From NCBI RefSeq assembly GCF_029893365.1, contig NZ_JARXUZ010000001.1, positions 620,001-684,000 on the forward strand: a stretch of DNA of 64,000 nucleotides, given 5' to 3'. Shown here in pieces: positions 43,123-52,399 of this stretch. Below the pieces are notes generated by a model. The model saw only the letters and a list, made by a program, of their open reading frames with translations, made no database searches and was not told the DNA's origin. Within the stretch, counting starts at the first letter, position 1, and each line of letters begins with the position of its first letter. The translations under genes were made by a program, and so were the position numbers. Origin of the DNA: Cryobacterium sp. CG_9.6. Lineage in GTDB: Bacteria > Actinomycetota > Actinomycetes > Actinomycetales > Microbacteriaceae.

Positions 43123-43434
43123 ATGTTCATTCTGGGAATCATTATGATCGTGGCCAGTGCCGTATGCTCGGTCGCGGCGGTGCGGCTCACGTCCCGCGCT
43201 AACCCTGGTGTGTTCATTCCTCTGCTGAGTAACCCGCCGGCGCGGTCGCGCGCGGGAACGGCGCTCATGCTGAGCACGGTTGGTCTCATGATCTGGGGCG
43301 GAAATCTGGTCACCGCCGACCTCGGGGGTTTCGTGTTCCTCATTCTGATCGTGGTGGTGCTCGGCCCGTATTTAGCCGTGCGCTTCGTCCACAACCGTGC
43401 GGTTGCCCGGCTCGAGGTCCCCGCAGCGCACTAG
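43123..43434 (+). CDS. Small multi-pass membrane protein
   Basis: A 103-aa protein with three hydrophobic segments: MFILGIIMIVASAVCSVAA, ALMLSTVGLMIWGG and GGFVFLILIVVVLGPYLAV. A basic loop (NPPARSRAG) sits between the first two, suggesting the inside face. GAGGAG lies ahead of ATG 43123. It is 43 bp after the SDR and may share its transcript. Function not recognised. Confidence 0.72.
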   Translation: MFILGIIMIVASAVCSVAAVRLTSRANPGVFIPLLSNPPARSRAGTALMLSTVGLMIWGGNLVTADLGGFVFLILIVVVLGPYLAVRFVHNRAVARLEVPAAH

Positions 43435-43490
43435 GGCCCACGAGGCGCACCAGTGCGGCAGCGGATACCGACACGCCCTTCCAGCGGTGC

Positions 43491-43591
43491 CCGTTGCTAC
43501 TTCAGGAGATCCGGCGGCTGGAAGTGGCGCCGCCGCATTGGTCCGGGGGTTCCTGGTGCGTGTGGATGCGAATCTCCTGAACTAGCAACGG
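43491..43591. repeat. Dispersed ~100-bp inverted-end element, copy B
   Basis: The best-preserved copy, 101 bp. The left end CCGTTGCTACTTCAGGAGAT is the inverse of the right end (43572-43591) with only one mismatch over 20 bases. It sits between two convergent genes, 56 bp after one stop and 29 bp after the other. The ends can form a long stem. Confidence 0.88.
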
Positions 43592-43620
43592 CTGCCCGGC
43601 GAGCCAACCGCGCCGGGGCA

Positions 43621-45063
43621 CTATTCTGCGGCGTGCGCCTCGAGAAACTCGTAGACCTCCATGTCGTCGACGCCGGGGAATGTGCCGGATGGCAGGGGTG
43701 ACAGCACGTTCGCGTGCAACCGTGCACTCGGCCAGGCGCGTCCGGCCCAGCGGCTCGCGGCCTCCGAGTTGGGGCGGCGGCAGCACGACTCGTCGGGGCA
43801 GCGCGACACCGTGCGCTGCGTGGTCTCCCGCCCCCGAAACCACTTGGCCTGCTCGAACGGTACACCGACGCTGATGGAGAATTCGCCGGCATCCGTTGCC
43901 CCGGTCTGGGTGGCCGACCAGAACGTGCCCGCGGGCGTGTCGGTGTACTGGTAAAACTCCGTGGTGCGGTTGGTGTGCGTAAACGCACTGCGACTCGACC
44001 ACTGCTTGCAGACGAATTGACCCTCAATCGAGCCGGTCACATCGACCGGAAACGGTAGGCCGTCGTTCTCGTAGCCCTTTTGTAGCGCGCCGTCGCCGTT
44101 CACCCGCAGAAAGTGCAGCGGCATATCGAGGTGCGAGGTCGCGAGGTTGGTGAGGCGCAGGGCGGCGGCCTCATGCGTCACGCCAAACGCATCGCGAAAA
44201 TCTTCGACCGACAGTTCGCGCTCCGCCTTGGCATTCGACAGAAAAGAAACGGATGCCCCGCGCGGCATGAGACACGCGGCCGCGAAGTAATTGATCTCGA
44301 GTCTCTGCCACAAGAACTGTGCGTAACTGCCGGGACGTTCATGTCCAAGGAGCCGGTGGCCCATAGCCTGCAAGGCCATTGAGCGCAGCCCGTGCCCGCC
44401 GGGAATCGAGGCTGGCGGCAGGTAGATGCGCCCGTTCACGAGGTCGGTCACCGACCGGGTGGAGCTGGGTAGGTCGTTCACGTAAACCAGGCTGAAGCCG
44501 AGCTGTTCAGCCATGACGCTCACCTCACGGTGGGTGAGTGCCCCCGAGGTGTGGCCGCTCATCGAGACGCGTTTCTCGACCAATTCTTCAATGTCCGGCA
44601 GGTAGTTTCCCTGTTCGCGCATGCGCTCACGCAGTTCGGTATTCGCTCGGCGTGCCTCCTCCGGCGTGGCGATCGCCTCGCTTGCTCGGCGTGCGAGTTC
44701 CCGGTGCAGCCCCAGCAGCGACTCAATTGCCGTCAATGGTGTGCCCTTGGTAATTTTCACCTGCGGCAATCCAAGCGCTCCGTACAGTGGATTCTTCTGG
44801 GCACGGTCGAGTTCGATCTCGAGCGCGGCCCGGTTGTTGGGCGCCTCGCGACTCAGCAGGTCGGCTAGCTCAACGCCGAGGGCCCCAGCCAGGTCTTGCA
44901 GCGCCGAAAGCTTTGGTTCGCGGCGTCCATTTTCAATCAGGGACAGCTGGCTGCCGGCAAGGTTCACCCGCTCCCCGAGTTGGTCGAGGGTGAGGCCACG
45001 CTCCGTACGAAAGTGACGGATGCGATGACCCAGAGTGATGAGGTCCGAGGCTTGAGGCGACAT
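43621..45063 (-). CDS. ramB: RamB-like XRE/ScfR-family transcriptional regulator
   Basis: A 480-aa regulator. The N-terminal helix-turn-helix is at about 12-70 (RGLTLDQLGERVNLAGSQLS). The middle ImmA/IrrE-like domain has LQAMGHRLLGHERPGSYAQF and a long effector part. The C-terminal domain (DUF2083-like) contains CPDESCCRRP. The family is the short-chain fatty acyl/acetate-responsive regulators; RamB of Corynebacterium controls acetate and gluconeogenic genes. Its position divergent from pckG, with a palindrome just outside its own start, suggests control of pckG and of itself. Confidence 0.87.
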   Translation of the reverse strand: MSPQASDLITLGHRIRHFRTERGLTLDQLGERVNLAGSQLSLIENGRREPKLSALQDLAGALGVELADLLSREAPNNRAALEIELDRAQKNPLYGALGLPQVKITKGTPLTAIESLLGLHRELARRASEAIATPEEARRANTELRERMREQGNYLPDIEELVEKRVSMSGHTSGALTHREVSVMAEQLGFSLVYVNDLPSSTRSVTDLVNGRIYLPPASIPGGHGLRSMALQAMGHRLLGHERPGSYAQFLWQRLEINYFAAACLMPRGASVSFLSNAKAERELSVEDFRDAFGVTHEAAALRLTNLATSHLDMPLHFLRVNGDGALQKGYENDGLPFPVDVTGSIEGQFVCKQWSSRSAFTHTNRTTEFYQYTDTPAGTFWSATQTGATDAGEFSISVGVPFEQAKWFRGRETTQRTVSRCPDESCCRRPNSEAASRWAGRAWPSARLHANVLSPLPSGTFPGVDDMEVYEFLEAHAAE

Positions 45064-45071
45064 TCCTTAAC

Positions 45072-45128
45072 AATAGCGAAAGAATCGCAATTATTAACAG
45101 TACTTTTCTCGAAGTGAGGAGAGAAAAG
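45072..45128. promoter_or_regulatory. Operator-like inverted repeats in the ramB-pckG gap
   Basis: The 156-bp divergent gap is notably AT-rich. It has AATAGCGA (45072) facing TCGCAATT (45085) with 7 of 8 matches, next to the ramB start. It also has a perfect 8-bp repeat CTTTTCTC (45103) / GAGAAAAG (45121). The first suits RamB autoregulation and the second pckG control; both assignments are inferred. Confidence 0.45.
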
Positions 45129-45219
45129 AGAGCATTCTAGAGACACGAGAGAAAATTATGCTCCCCAAAGATTCCACCCGATCAAGGTCGCTCGCAGGCG
45201 GCTTTGGAAAGGCCACACT

Positions 45220-47070
45220 ATGACCCTGACAAGTTCATCCCCCCAGACCCTTGCGGACACAGGCGTGAAGCGCTCCGGAACGACCGACCCTGTGCTGCGT
45301 GCCTGGGTAGACGAGATCGCCGACCTCACGAAGCCCGACCAAATCGTCTGGTGCGACGGATCATCTCGTGAGGCGCACCAACTGTCGAAGGAACTTGTCA
45401 CCTCGGGCCAGCTCATCCGCTTGAACCCGGAATGGCGCCCCAACAGCTTCCTCGCCCGCACCAACCCCAAGGACGTGGCACGGGTTGAGAATCGCACCTT
45501 CATCTGCTCCGCCGACGAGGCCGACGCCGGCCCCACAAACAACTGGGCTGAGCCTTCCGCCATGCGCGGCGAACTCAAGGGCGTCTTCGCCGGGAGCATG
45601 CGCGGCCGCACCATGTACATTGTGCCTTTCTCGATGGGCCCGCTCGGCGGACCCATCTCGCAGCTCGGCGTTGAGATCACCGACTCCGCCTACGTGGTCC
45701 TGAACATGGGCATCATGACCCGAATGGGTGAGCAAATTCTCACCATGATCGAAGCCGGCGACCCGTGGGTACACACGGTGCACAGTGTCGGTTACCCGCT
45801 CGTGGATGCCGCCGGCATGTCCCGTCCCGACGTCACGTGGCCGTGCAACGACACAAAATACATCGTGCAGTTTCCCGAAGACCGTGAGGTCTGGTCGTAC
45901 GGGTCGGGCTACGGCGGAAACGCTCTGCTGTCCAAGAAGTCTTTCGCGCTGCGTATCGCGTCGGTCATGGGTCGGGACGAGGGCTGGCTCGCCGAGCACA
46001 TGCTGCTCATCAAGCTCATCTCCCCGGAGGGCGGCACATTCCATGTTGCTGCCGCGTTCCCGTCCGCGTGCGGGAAGACAAACCTGTCAATGCTGCAGCC
46101 CACTATTCCCGGCTGGAAGGTGGAGACCATCGGCGATGACATCGCCTGGCTGCGCAAGGGTGAAGACGGTCGCCTCTGGGCGATCAACCCCGAGGCTGGG
46201 TTCTTCGGCGTTGCCCCCGGCACCGGTGAACTCACCAACCCCACCGCCGTGGCCACAATGTGGGGCAACACGATTTTCACGAACGTGGCCCTGCGTGATG
46301 ACGGAGACGTCTGGTGGGAGGGCCTCACCGAGAAGGCTCCTGAGCACCTCATCGACTGGCAGGGCAAAGACTGGACACCGGCATCCGGTCGACCGGCCGC
46401 GCACCCCAACTCGCGCTTCACCGTGGCTGCCGCCCAGTGCCCCTCGATTGCCGACGAGTGGCAAGACGCTGGCGGTGTACCCATTGACGCCATCGTGTTC
46501 GGTGGCCGCCGCGCCACCAACGTTCCGCTCGTGGCGCAGGCCCGCAGCTGGAAGCACGGTGTGTTCATGGGCGCCACGATTTCCTCCGAGAAGACCGCGG
46601 CAGCGGACGGCATCGTCGGCGAGCTGCGCCGCGACCCCTTCGCCATGCTCCCGTTCTGCGGTTACAACATGGCCGACTACTGGTCCCACTGGCTCAAGGT
46701 GGGCAAGTCGCTCGGCACCAAGGCCCCTGCGATCTTCCAGGTGAACTGGTTCCGCAAGGGCCCGGACGGCAGCTTCATCTGGCCCGGATTCGGCGAGAAC
46801 TCGCGCGTTCTCGAGTGGATGGTGCGCCGCATTGAGGGTCACGCCGACGCAATTGATACCCCGATCGGTCTGCTGCCCACCGAGGACGGCCTCAACCTTG
46901 ACGGTCTCGACCTTTCAGCGGATGCCCTTGAGCAGCTCTTCCACATCGACGAGACCAGCTGGTTGGCCGAGTGCGACCTGACCGACGAGTACTTCAGCCA
47001 GTTCGGTGACCGCGTGCCGCCGGCTCTGCTCGCTGAGCTCGCCAGTGTGCGCTACCACCTCAAGGACTAG
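45220..47070 (+). CDS. pckG: Phosphoenolpyruvate carboxykinase (GTP)
   Basis: Gluconeogenic enzyme converting oxaloacetate and GTP to PEP, 616 aa, the GTP-dependent type usual in actinobacteria. It has the kinase-1a loop with the reactive Cys (FPSACGKTN), kinase-2 region [14 protein letters not shown]-binding [12 protein letters not shown], and [16 protein letters not shown]. Pairing with the RamB-like regulator points to induction on acetate or other gluconeogenic substrates, consistent with the aromatic and glycerol pathways in the window. A very strong hairpin follows. Confidence 0.97.
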   Translation: MTLTSSSPQTLADTGVKRSGTTDPVLRAWVDEIADLTKPDQIVWCDGSSREAHQLSKELVTSGQLIRLNPEWRPNSFLARTNPKDVARVENRTFICSADEADAGPTNNWAEPSAMRGELKGVFAGSMRGRTMYIVPFSMGPLGGPISQLGVEITDSAYVVLNMGIMTRMGEQILTMIEAGDPWVHTVHSVGYPLVDAAGMSRPDVTWPCNDTKYIVQFPEDREVWSYGSGYGGNALLSKKSFALRIASVMGRDEGWLAEHMLLIKLISPEGGTFHVAAAFPSACGKTNLSMLQPTIPGWKVETIGDDIAWLRKGEDGRLWAINPEAGFFGVAPGTGELTNPTAVATMWGNTIFTNVALRDDGDVWWEGLTEKAPEHLIDWQGKDWTPASGRPAAHPNSRFTVAAAQCPSIADEWQDAGGVPIDAIVFGGRRATNVPLVAQARSWKHGVFMGATISSEKTAAADGIVGELRRDPFAMLPFCGYNMADYWSHWLKVGKSLGTKAPAIFQVNWFRKGPDGSFIWPGFGENSRVLEWMVRRIEGHADAIDTPIGLLPTEDGLNLDGLDLSADALEQLFHIDETSWLAECDLTDEYFSQFGDRVPPALLAELASVRYHLKD

Positions 47071-47078
47071 TCACCTCC

Positions 47079-47138
47079 CCGCACCACGTAGAACGGCCCC
47101 GTCGTCCCCCCACGACGGGGCCGTTCTACGTGGTGCGG
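47079..47138 (+). terminator. Perfect 27-bp hairpin after pckG
   Basis: Two 27-base arms (47079-47105 and 47112-47138) pair without mismatch around a loop of six C's, starting 8 bases after the pckG stop. There is no T-run. Stem length and perfection are unusual for a terminator. Confidence 0.85.
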
Positions 47139-47234
47139 CCCATGCCGACATGACCGGCGCCGTCTGCGTCTTGCGGTGCGGCGGGAAGGTGCTCTTGTCG
47201 CCGGTCACCGAGCCGGCAGGCCTAGGATGCTGGC

Positions 47235-50200
47235 ATGCACGACACCAGCGCGCTCATTCTGCTTCGGATCACCCGTTTCGTGGCCGAGAGGCTGCACCCT
47301 GCCGTGTATCGGCACACGAAGCCCCTCCGCGTGGAGGTGTGGGAAGCGCCGGGGGAGCCGGTGTCGTTCAGCGCGGCGCAGCAGCAGGTGTTCGCACCAT
47401 TTGAGCCAGGCACAGCCTGGGGATCCCCGTGGGGAACAACCTGGTTCCACCTCACCGGCACGGTTCCGCCCGGGTGGACCGGCGCGGGCCGCCACCCCGA
47501 ACTTGTCGTGGATCTGGGCTTTAGCACCTCGGTACCCGGGTTTCAGGCGGAGGGCCTCGTGTATACCGCCGAGGGAATTGTGGTGAAGGCGGTCGAGGCG
47601 CGCAACCAGACGGTTCCGCTCACCTCGCAGACCATTGACGTCTACGTGGAGGCCGCCTCTAACCCGAACATCGCCGCCGACTTCAGCTTCCTGCCCACCG
47701 ACCTCGGAGATCCCGCCACCGCTCCACCCACGCCCCTTTATACCTTCCGCAGAGCCGATGTGGCCCTGCCTGATCAGACCGTCTGGGAGCTGATACAGGA
47801 CGTGGCGGCGCTACTCGGGCTGCACGCCGAACTCCCCGAGTCGTCCGCGCGGCGGGCCGAGATCCTCCGCGCCCTGGAGCGGTGCCTCGATGCCGTCGAC
47901 CCGCAGAATGTGGCCGATACCGCTGCCGCCGGCCGGTCCGAACTCGCGCAGGTGCTGTCCCGACCCGCGAACGCCAGTGCCCACCAGGTGTATGCCGTGG
48001 GCCACGCGCACATCGACAGCGCGTGGCTCTGGCCTGTGCGCGAGACGGTGCGCAAGGTGGCGCGCACGTTCTCGAACGTGTTGAGTCTCATGGACGCGAA
48101 CCCGGATTTTGTCTTCGCCGCGTCATCCGCTCAGCAATACGCGTGGCTGAAGGAGGCGTACCCCGAGCTGTTTGAACGAGTGAAAGTGGCCGTGGCCCGC
48201 GGTGCCTTCGTTCCCACGGGGGGTATGTGGGTCGAATCGGACACCAACATGCCGGGCGGTGAGGCTCTGGTGCGGCAGTTTGTGGCGGGAAAGCAGTTCT
48301 TCCTGCGCGAATTCGGGGTGGAGCCGCTGGAGGTGTGGCTGCCGGATTCGTTCGGGTATTCCGCCGCTCTGCCGCAGATTGTGGTGGCGGCCGGGTCACG
48401 GTGGTTTCTCACACAGAAAATCTCGTGGAACGAGACGAACGTCTTTCCGCACCGCACATTCCTCTGGGAAGGCATCGACGGCACACGGGTTTTCACGCAC
48501 TTTCCGCCTGTGGCCGATTACAACGCCGAGCTGTCCGGCGCCGAACTGGCCCGCGCCGAGCGCAACTACGCCGAAAAAGGTGTGGCCACCACCTCGCTCG
48601 TGCCGTTCGGGTGGGGCGATGGCGGCGGCGGACCCACCCGCGAGATGATCGCCGCAGCGCGCCGCACGGCCAACCTTGAGGGGTCGCCCGCCGTGCAGTT
48701 TTCCACGCCGCAGCGATTCTTCGAGACCGCCGAGGCCGAATACGGTGCCCCACCGGTGTGGTCGGGCGAGCTCTACCTGGAGTTTCACCGGGGCACGTTC
48801 ACCTCGCAGGCCCGCACGAAGCGTGGCAATCGGCGCAGCGAGCACCTGCTCCGGGAGGCCGAGCTGTGGGCCACCACGGCCGCGGTACAGCGGGGTTCCG
48901 AGTACCCGTCAGCAGCTCTGGAGCGGGCGTGGCGCACGGTGCTGCTGCAGCAATTCCACGATATTTTGCCGGGATCCTCGATTGCCTGGGTTCATCAGGA
49001 GGCTGAACGCAACTATGCCGAGGTGGCGCGGGTGCTCACCGAGCTGATTGAGGCATCCGTTCGGGAGCTCTGTGGCAGCGGCGCTGCCACAGTGGTGCTG
49101 AACGCCGGCCCCTATGCCCTCGCCGGGGTCTCCGCGGGCGCCGGCAATGCAGCCGTCAGGGGCGTGGGCGATGCGGAACCGAGTGCGGAACCGAATGCAG
49201 CCACTGCCCCTCGAGCCGGCGCCGCCAGCGTCACCCGCACGGACGCCGGCATCGTGCTGGCGAACGGCCTCGTTGCCGTGACGATCGACGATGACGGTCT
49301 CTTCTCCTCGGTGCGCGACCTCGTCGCTGATCGTGAGGTGATTCCGGCGGGCCAGCGCGGCAACCTACTGCAGCTGCATCGTGACACCCCCACCCAGTGG
49401 GATGCGTGGGACATCGACGAGCACTATCGCCGCAACGTCGAAGACCTCACGAACGCCGATGAGATCGAGGTCGTGCTCGACACTCCGGCGCGCGTGGACG
49501 TTCGCGTAAAACGCACGCTGGGGGCCTCACACATCGAGGAGACGATCACCCTCGCCGCCGGATCCCCCGCGATCGACCTGCATTTCGCGATCGGTTGGCA
49601 CGAGCGGCAGAAGCTGCTCAAGCTGGCGTTCCCTCTCGATGTGCATGCCGACCGGGCGGCGTCGGAGATTCAGTTCGGCCATGTGTACCGGCCCACCCAC
49701 ACCAACACGTCCTGGGACGCGGCCCGTTTTGAGACCTGCGCGCACCGGTGGGTGCACGTGGGTGAGCCGGGTTACGGGGTGACCGTGGCCAACGATTCCA
49801 CCTACGGCCACGACATTACTCGCACAGCGGATGCCGCCGGAGCGACACACACCACCGTGCGGCTCTCGCTGCTGCGCGCGCCGCTCTTTCCGGATCCGAC
49901 CGCCGATCAGGGCCGCCACGAGATGACGGTGTCGCTGCGGGTGGGCGCCACCATCGCCGACGCCGTGGCCGAGGGGTATCGACTGAACCTGCCGCTGCGG
50001 CGGATCACGGGCGTCGGCACCGCGGTCATCGAGCCGCTGTTCACGGTGGACAGTCCGGCCGTGGTCATCGAAGCGGTCAAACTCGCCGAGGACGCCAGCG
50101 GCGACGTGATTGTGCGGCTGTACGAGGCTCATGGCTCCCGAGCTCGTGCCGCGCTCCGGCACACCTTCACCGCAGTGGATGTCTACCCCACCGACCTGCT

Positions 50201-50315
50201 CGAGCGCCGCCTGGTCGTCCCGCCGCCCCGGCCGTCGGCCAGCTGGTCGGGCCAGGTGGTCACCCTCGAACTACGACCCTTCCAGCTGGTGACCCTGCGC
50301 TTCGTGCGCGGTTAG
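47235..50315 (+). CDS. Alpha-mannosidase, GH38 family
   Basis: A 1026-aa glycoside hydrolase. An N-terminal beta domain precedes the catalytic barrel, where AHIDSAWLWPVRETVRK provides zinc ligands. The segment WVESDTNMPGGEALVRQF and the nucleophile Asp motif WLPDSFGYSAALPQI follow. FHRGTFTSQARTKRGNR (GH38 helical region) and the C-terminal beta domains complete the fold. No signal peptide, so it acts in the cytoplasm on mannosides or manno-oligosaccharides imported by others. An insert rich in Ala/Glu repeats (AEPSAEPNAATAPRAG) occurs at about residue 650. No sugar transporter is adjacent. Confidence 0.94.
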   Translation: MHDTSALILLRITRFVAERLHPAVYRHTKPLRVEVWEAPGEPVSFSAAQQQVFAPFEPGTAWGSPWGTTWFHLTGTVPPGWTGAGRHPELVVDLGFSTSVPGFQAEGLVYTAEGIVVKAVEARNQTVPLTSQTIDVYVEAASNPNIAADFSFLPTDLGDPATAPPTPLYTFRRADVALPDQTVWELIQDVAALLGLHAELPESSARRAEILRALERCLDAVDPQNVADTAAAGRSELAQVLSRPANASAHQVYAVGHAHIDSAWLWPVRETVRKVARTFSNVLSLMDANPDFVFAASSAQQYAWLKEAYPELFERVKVAVARGAFVPTGGMWVESDTNMPGGEALVRQFVAGKQFFLREFGVEPLEVWLPDSFGYSAALPQIVVAAGSRWFLTQKISWNETNVFPHRTFLWEGIDGTRVFTHFPPVADYNAELSGAELARAERNYAEKGVATTSLVPFGWGDGGGGPTREMIAAARRTANLEGSPAVQFSTPQRFFETAEAEYGAPPVWSGELYLEFHRGTFTSQARTKRGNRRSEHLLREAELWATTAAVQRGSEYPSAALERAWRTVLLQQFHDILPGSSIAWVHQEAERNYAEVARVLTELIEASVRELCGSGAATVVLNAGPYALAGVSAGAGNAAVRGVGDAEPSAEPNAATAPRAGAASVTRTDAGIVLANGLVAVTIDDDGLFSSVRDLVADREVIPAGQRGNLLQLHRDTPTQWDAWDIDEHYRRNVEDLTNADEIEVVLDTPARVDVRVKRTLGASHIEETITLAAGSPAIDLHFAIGWHERQKLLKLAFPLDVHADRAASEIQFGHVYRPTHTNTSWDAARFETCAHRWVHVGEPGYGVTVANDSTYGHDITRTADAAGATHTTVRLSLLRAPLFPDPTADQGRHEMTVSLRVGATIADAVAEGYRLNLPLRRITGVGTAVIEPLFTVDSPAVVIEAVKLAEDASGDVIVRLYEAHGSRARAALRHTFTAVDVYPTDLLERRLVVPPPRPSASWSGQVVTLELRPFQLVTLRFVRG

Positions 50316-50351
50316 TACCGGCGGCATCCGCTCGCCGACCGACCACGGCGC

Positions 50352-52358
50352 TTAGACGAGCAGCTGATGCTTGGCGAGCTCGCGGTAGAGCGGCGTGGAC
50401 ACAACCAACTCGGAGTGCGTGCCGGTGCCAATAACCGTTCCGTGATCGAGCACCACGATCTGGTCCGAGTCCACCACGGTGGAGAGCCGATGGGCGATCA
50501 CGATGAGCGTGCGGTCCTGAGCCACCGCGTCGATCGCGGCGCGCATCATCTGCTCATTCGCGCCGTCGAGGCTTGAGGTGCTCTCGTCGAGCAGCAGGAT
50601 GGGCGGAGCGGAGAGCAGAGCGCGCGCAATGGCAAGCCGCTGACGCTCACCGCCGGAGAGCTTCACTCCCGATTCACCCACCGTGGCACCGAGTCCGGCC
50701 GGGTCGCGGTCCAGCACCTCGCCGAGGTTCACGGCGTGCAGCACCTCAATGCACTGCGCATCGGTGGCCGTTGGGCTCGCCAGAACCAGGTTGTCGCGCA
50801 GCGTGCCGGCGAGTACGGGGGCGTCCTGTTCCACATAACCGATCTGGGCGCGCAATGCTGTGCGATCGAGGGTGCGAATATCGAGCCCGCCGAGTCGAAC
50901 AACTCCGGCATCGGCATCGTAGAACCGTTCGATCAACGCCAGAATCGTGCTCTTACCGGCACCGGATGGCCCCACCAGCGCCGTGCGCAACCCGCGCGGA
51001 GCGCTGAACGAGACTCCGTGCAGCACGGGTCGGGGCGGAGCTGGCGTGGTTTCCGGCGCGGCCACGGCGGCCACGGTGCCGGCCACGGCGGCCGAGTCGG
51101 CGGCGGCCTCGGCATCCACGGCCACCGGGGTGGCCTGATAGCCAAACTGCACGTTCTCGAATGAGATGGCGGGGGCGTCGGGGCGCACGCTCTCATTGGC
51201 GGCGCCTACGGTGGTGGCGAGCGGCGCAACGTCGCGGTCGAACTGGTCCTCGGAAGGAAGCCCGATGATCTCCTCGATGCGGCCGAGGGCACCGAGCGCC
51301 GAGTTGACCGAGGTGATGGCTCCGAAGAACTGGCCGAGCGGCATGATCATCATGAACAGAAAGAGGATGAACGCCACGAGTTCGGCAATGGTGATGGCAC
51401 CGCTCGCCACGCGGAATCCGCCGACGCCCAGCACCACAAGAAACGAGACCTGCAGGGCGATGCCCGCGATCGGCACCACGAGAGCCGAGATCTTCGCGAC
51501 CTTGATGCCCATGCGCCATGCGCCACGGGCATCCTCTTCAATCACGGCCACTTCACGTTCGGTGGCGTTGGAGGCACGCACGGTGCGAATGGCGCTGATG
51601 GCACGTTCCACGCTCGCGGCGAGGTCGCCGACCTTGGCCTGCGCGGCCTGGCTGGCGGTGCGGATACGACGCGAGAGCAGGATGACGGTCACCACTGACA
51701 CGCTGATGACGAGCACGGTGAGGCCCAACAGCACCGGGTCGATCACCAGCATGGCGATCAGCGCGCCCACAAAGGTGAGCGATCCGCCGATGGCCTCGAC
51801 GAGACCCTGGGTAAGTACGGCGCGCAGCAGAGTGGTGTCGCTGCCCACGCGAGACACCAGGTCGCCGGTACGGCGGGCATCAAACTCGCTGATCGGCAGG
51901 CGCAACAACCGGCCCACGAGCTTGCGGCGGCTGGAAAGCACCACGCCCTCGCCCGTGCGCTGCAAAAGGTAGTGCTGGTAACCGCTGATCAGACCCGAAA
52001 CGACCACGAGAGCGATGAGCGCGATCACCAGGGAGTCCAGCGGAGTGTTCGCCTGCACGCGGGTGATGACTTGGCTCACGAGCAGCGGCTGGGCGAGACT
52101 CGTGGCGGCGCCGAGCACGCTCAGCACGATCACGAAGCCGAGCACCTTCTTGTGCTCCAGCAGGTACGGCAGCAGTTGGCTGAAGGTGGCGCGCGGGCCG
52201 GTGTCGGTGGGTGAACCTCCTGGACCGCGGCGGCCGGGCCGATGGGTGCGCGGCGGCCGCGGGGTGCGTGCTCCCGTGCGTGATCCCGGGGACCGCTCAC
52301 CGGACGCCCGCTCGTTGGGCGCGGCGCTGCTGGTGCTGGTGTTACGCGGAATACTCAC
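50352..52358 (-). CDS. ABC exporter half-transporter (permease fused to ATPase)
   Basis: A 668-aa type IV ABC transporter of the MsbA/LmrA-like group. A 55-residue basic, Pro/Ser-rich cytoplasmic tail leads into six membrane helices (about 60-340). The ATPase has Walker A GPSGAGKSTIL, signature LSGGERQRLAIARALL, Walker B ILLLDESTSSLDG and switch His VIAHRLSTVV. An Ala/Pro-rich insert of about 45 residues interrupts the start of the ATPase domain. It probably exports lipids or drugs as a homodimer. GTG 52358 is taken as the start. Confidence 0.92.
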   Translation of the reverse strand: MSIPRNTSTSSAAPNERASGERSPGSRTGARTPRPPRTHRPGRRGPGGSPTDTGPRATFSQLLPYLLEHKKVLGFVIVLSVLGAATSLAQPLLVSQVITRVQANTPLDSLVIALIALVVVSGLISGYQHYLLQRTGEGVVLSSRRKLVGRLLRLPISEFDARRTGDLVSRVGSDTTLLRAVLTQGLVEAIGGSLTFVGALIAMLVIDPVLLGLTVLVISVSVVTVILLSRRIRTASQAAQAKVGDLAASVERAISAIRTVRASNATEREVAVIEEDARGAWRMGIKVAKISALVVPIAGIALQVSFLVVLGVGGFRVASGAITIAELVAFILFLFMMIMPLGQFFGAITSVNSALGALGRIEEIIGLPSEDQFDRDVAPLATTVGAANESVRPDAPAISFENVQFGYQATPVAVDAEAAADSAAVAGTVAAVAAPETTPAPPRPVLHGVSFSAPRGLRTALVGPSGAGKSTILALIERFYDADAGVVRLGGLDIRTLDRTALRAQIGYVEQDAPVLAGTLRDNLVLASPTATDAQCIEVLHAVNLGEVLDRDPAGLGATVGESGVKLSGGERQRLAIARALLSAPPILLLDESTSSLDGANEQMMRAAIDAVAQDRTLIVIAHRLSTVVDSDQIVVLDHGTVIGTGTHSELVVSTPLYRELAKHQLLV

Positions 52359-52399
52359 GTTCCAATCTTAACCGCAGCGGATGTGCCTCGCCTGCGTCA

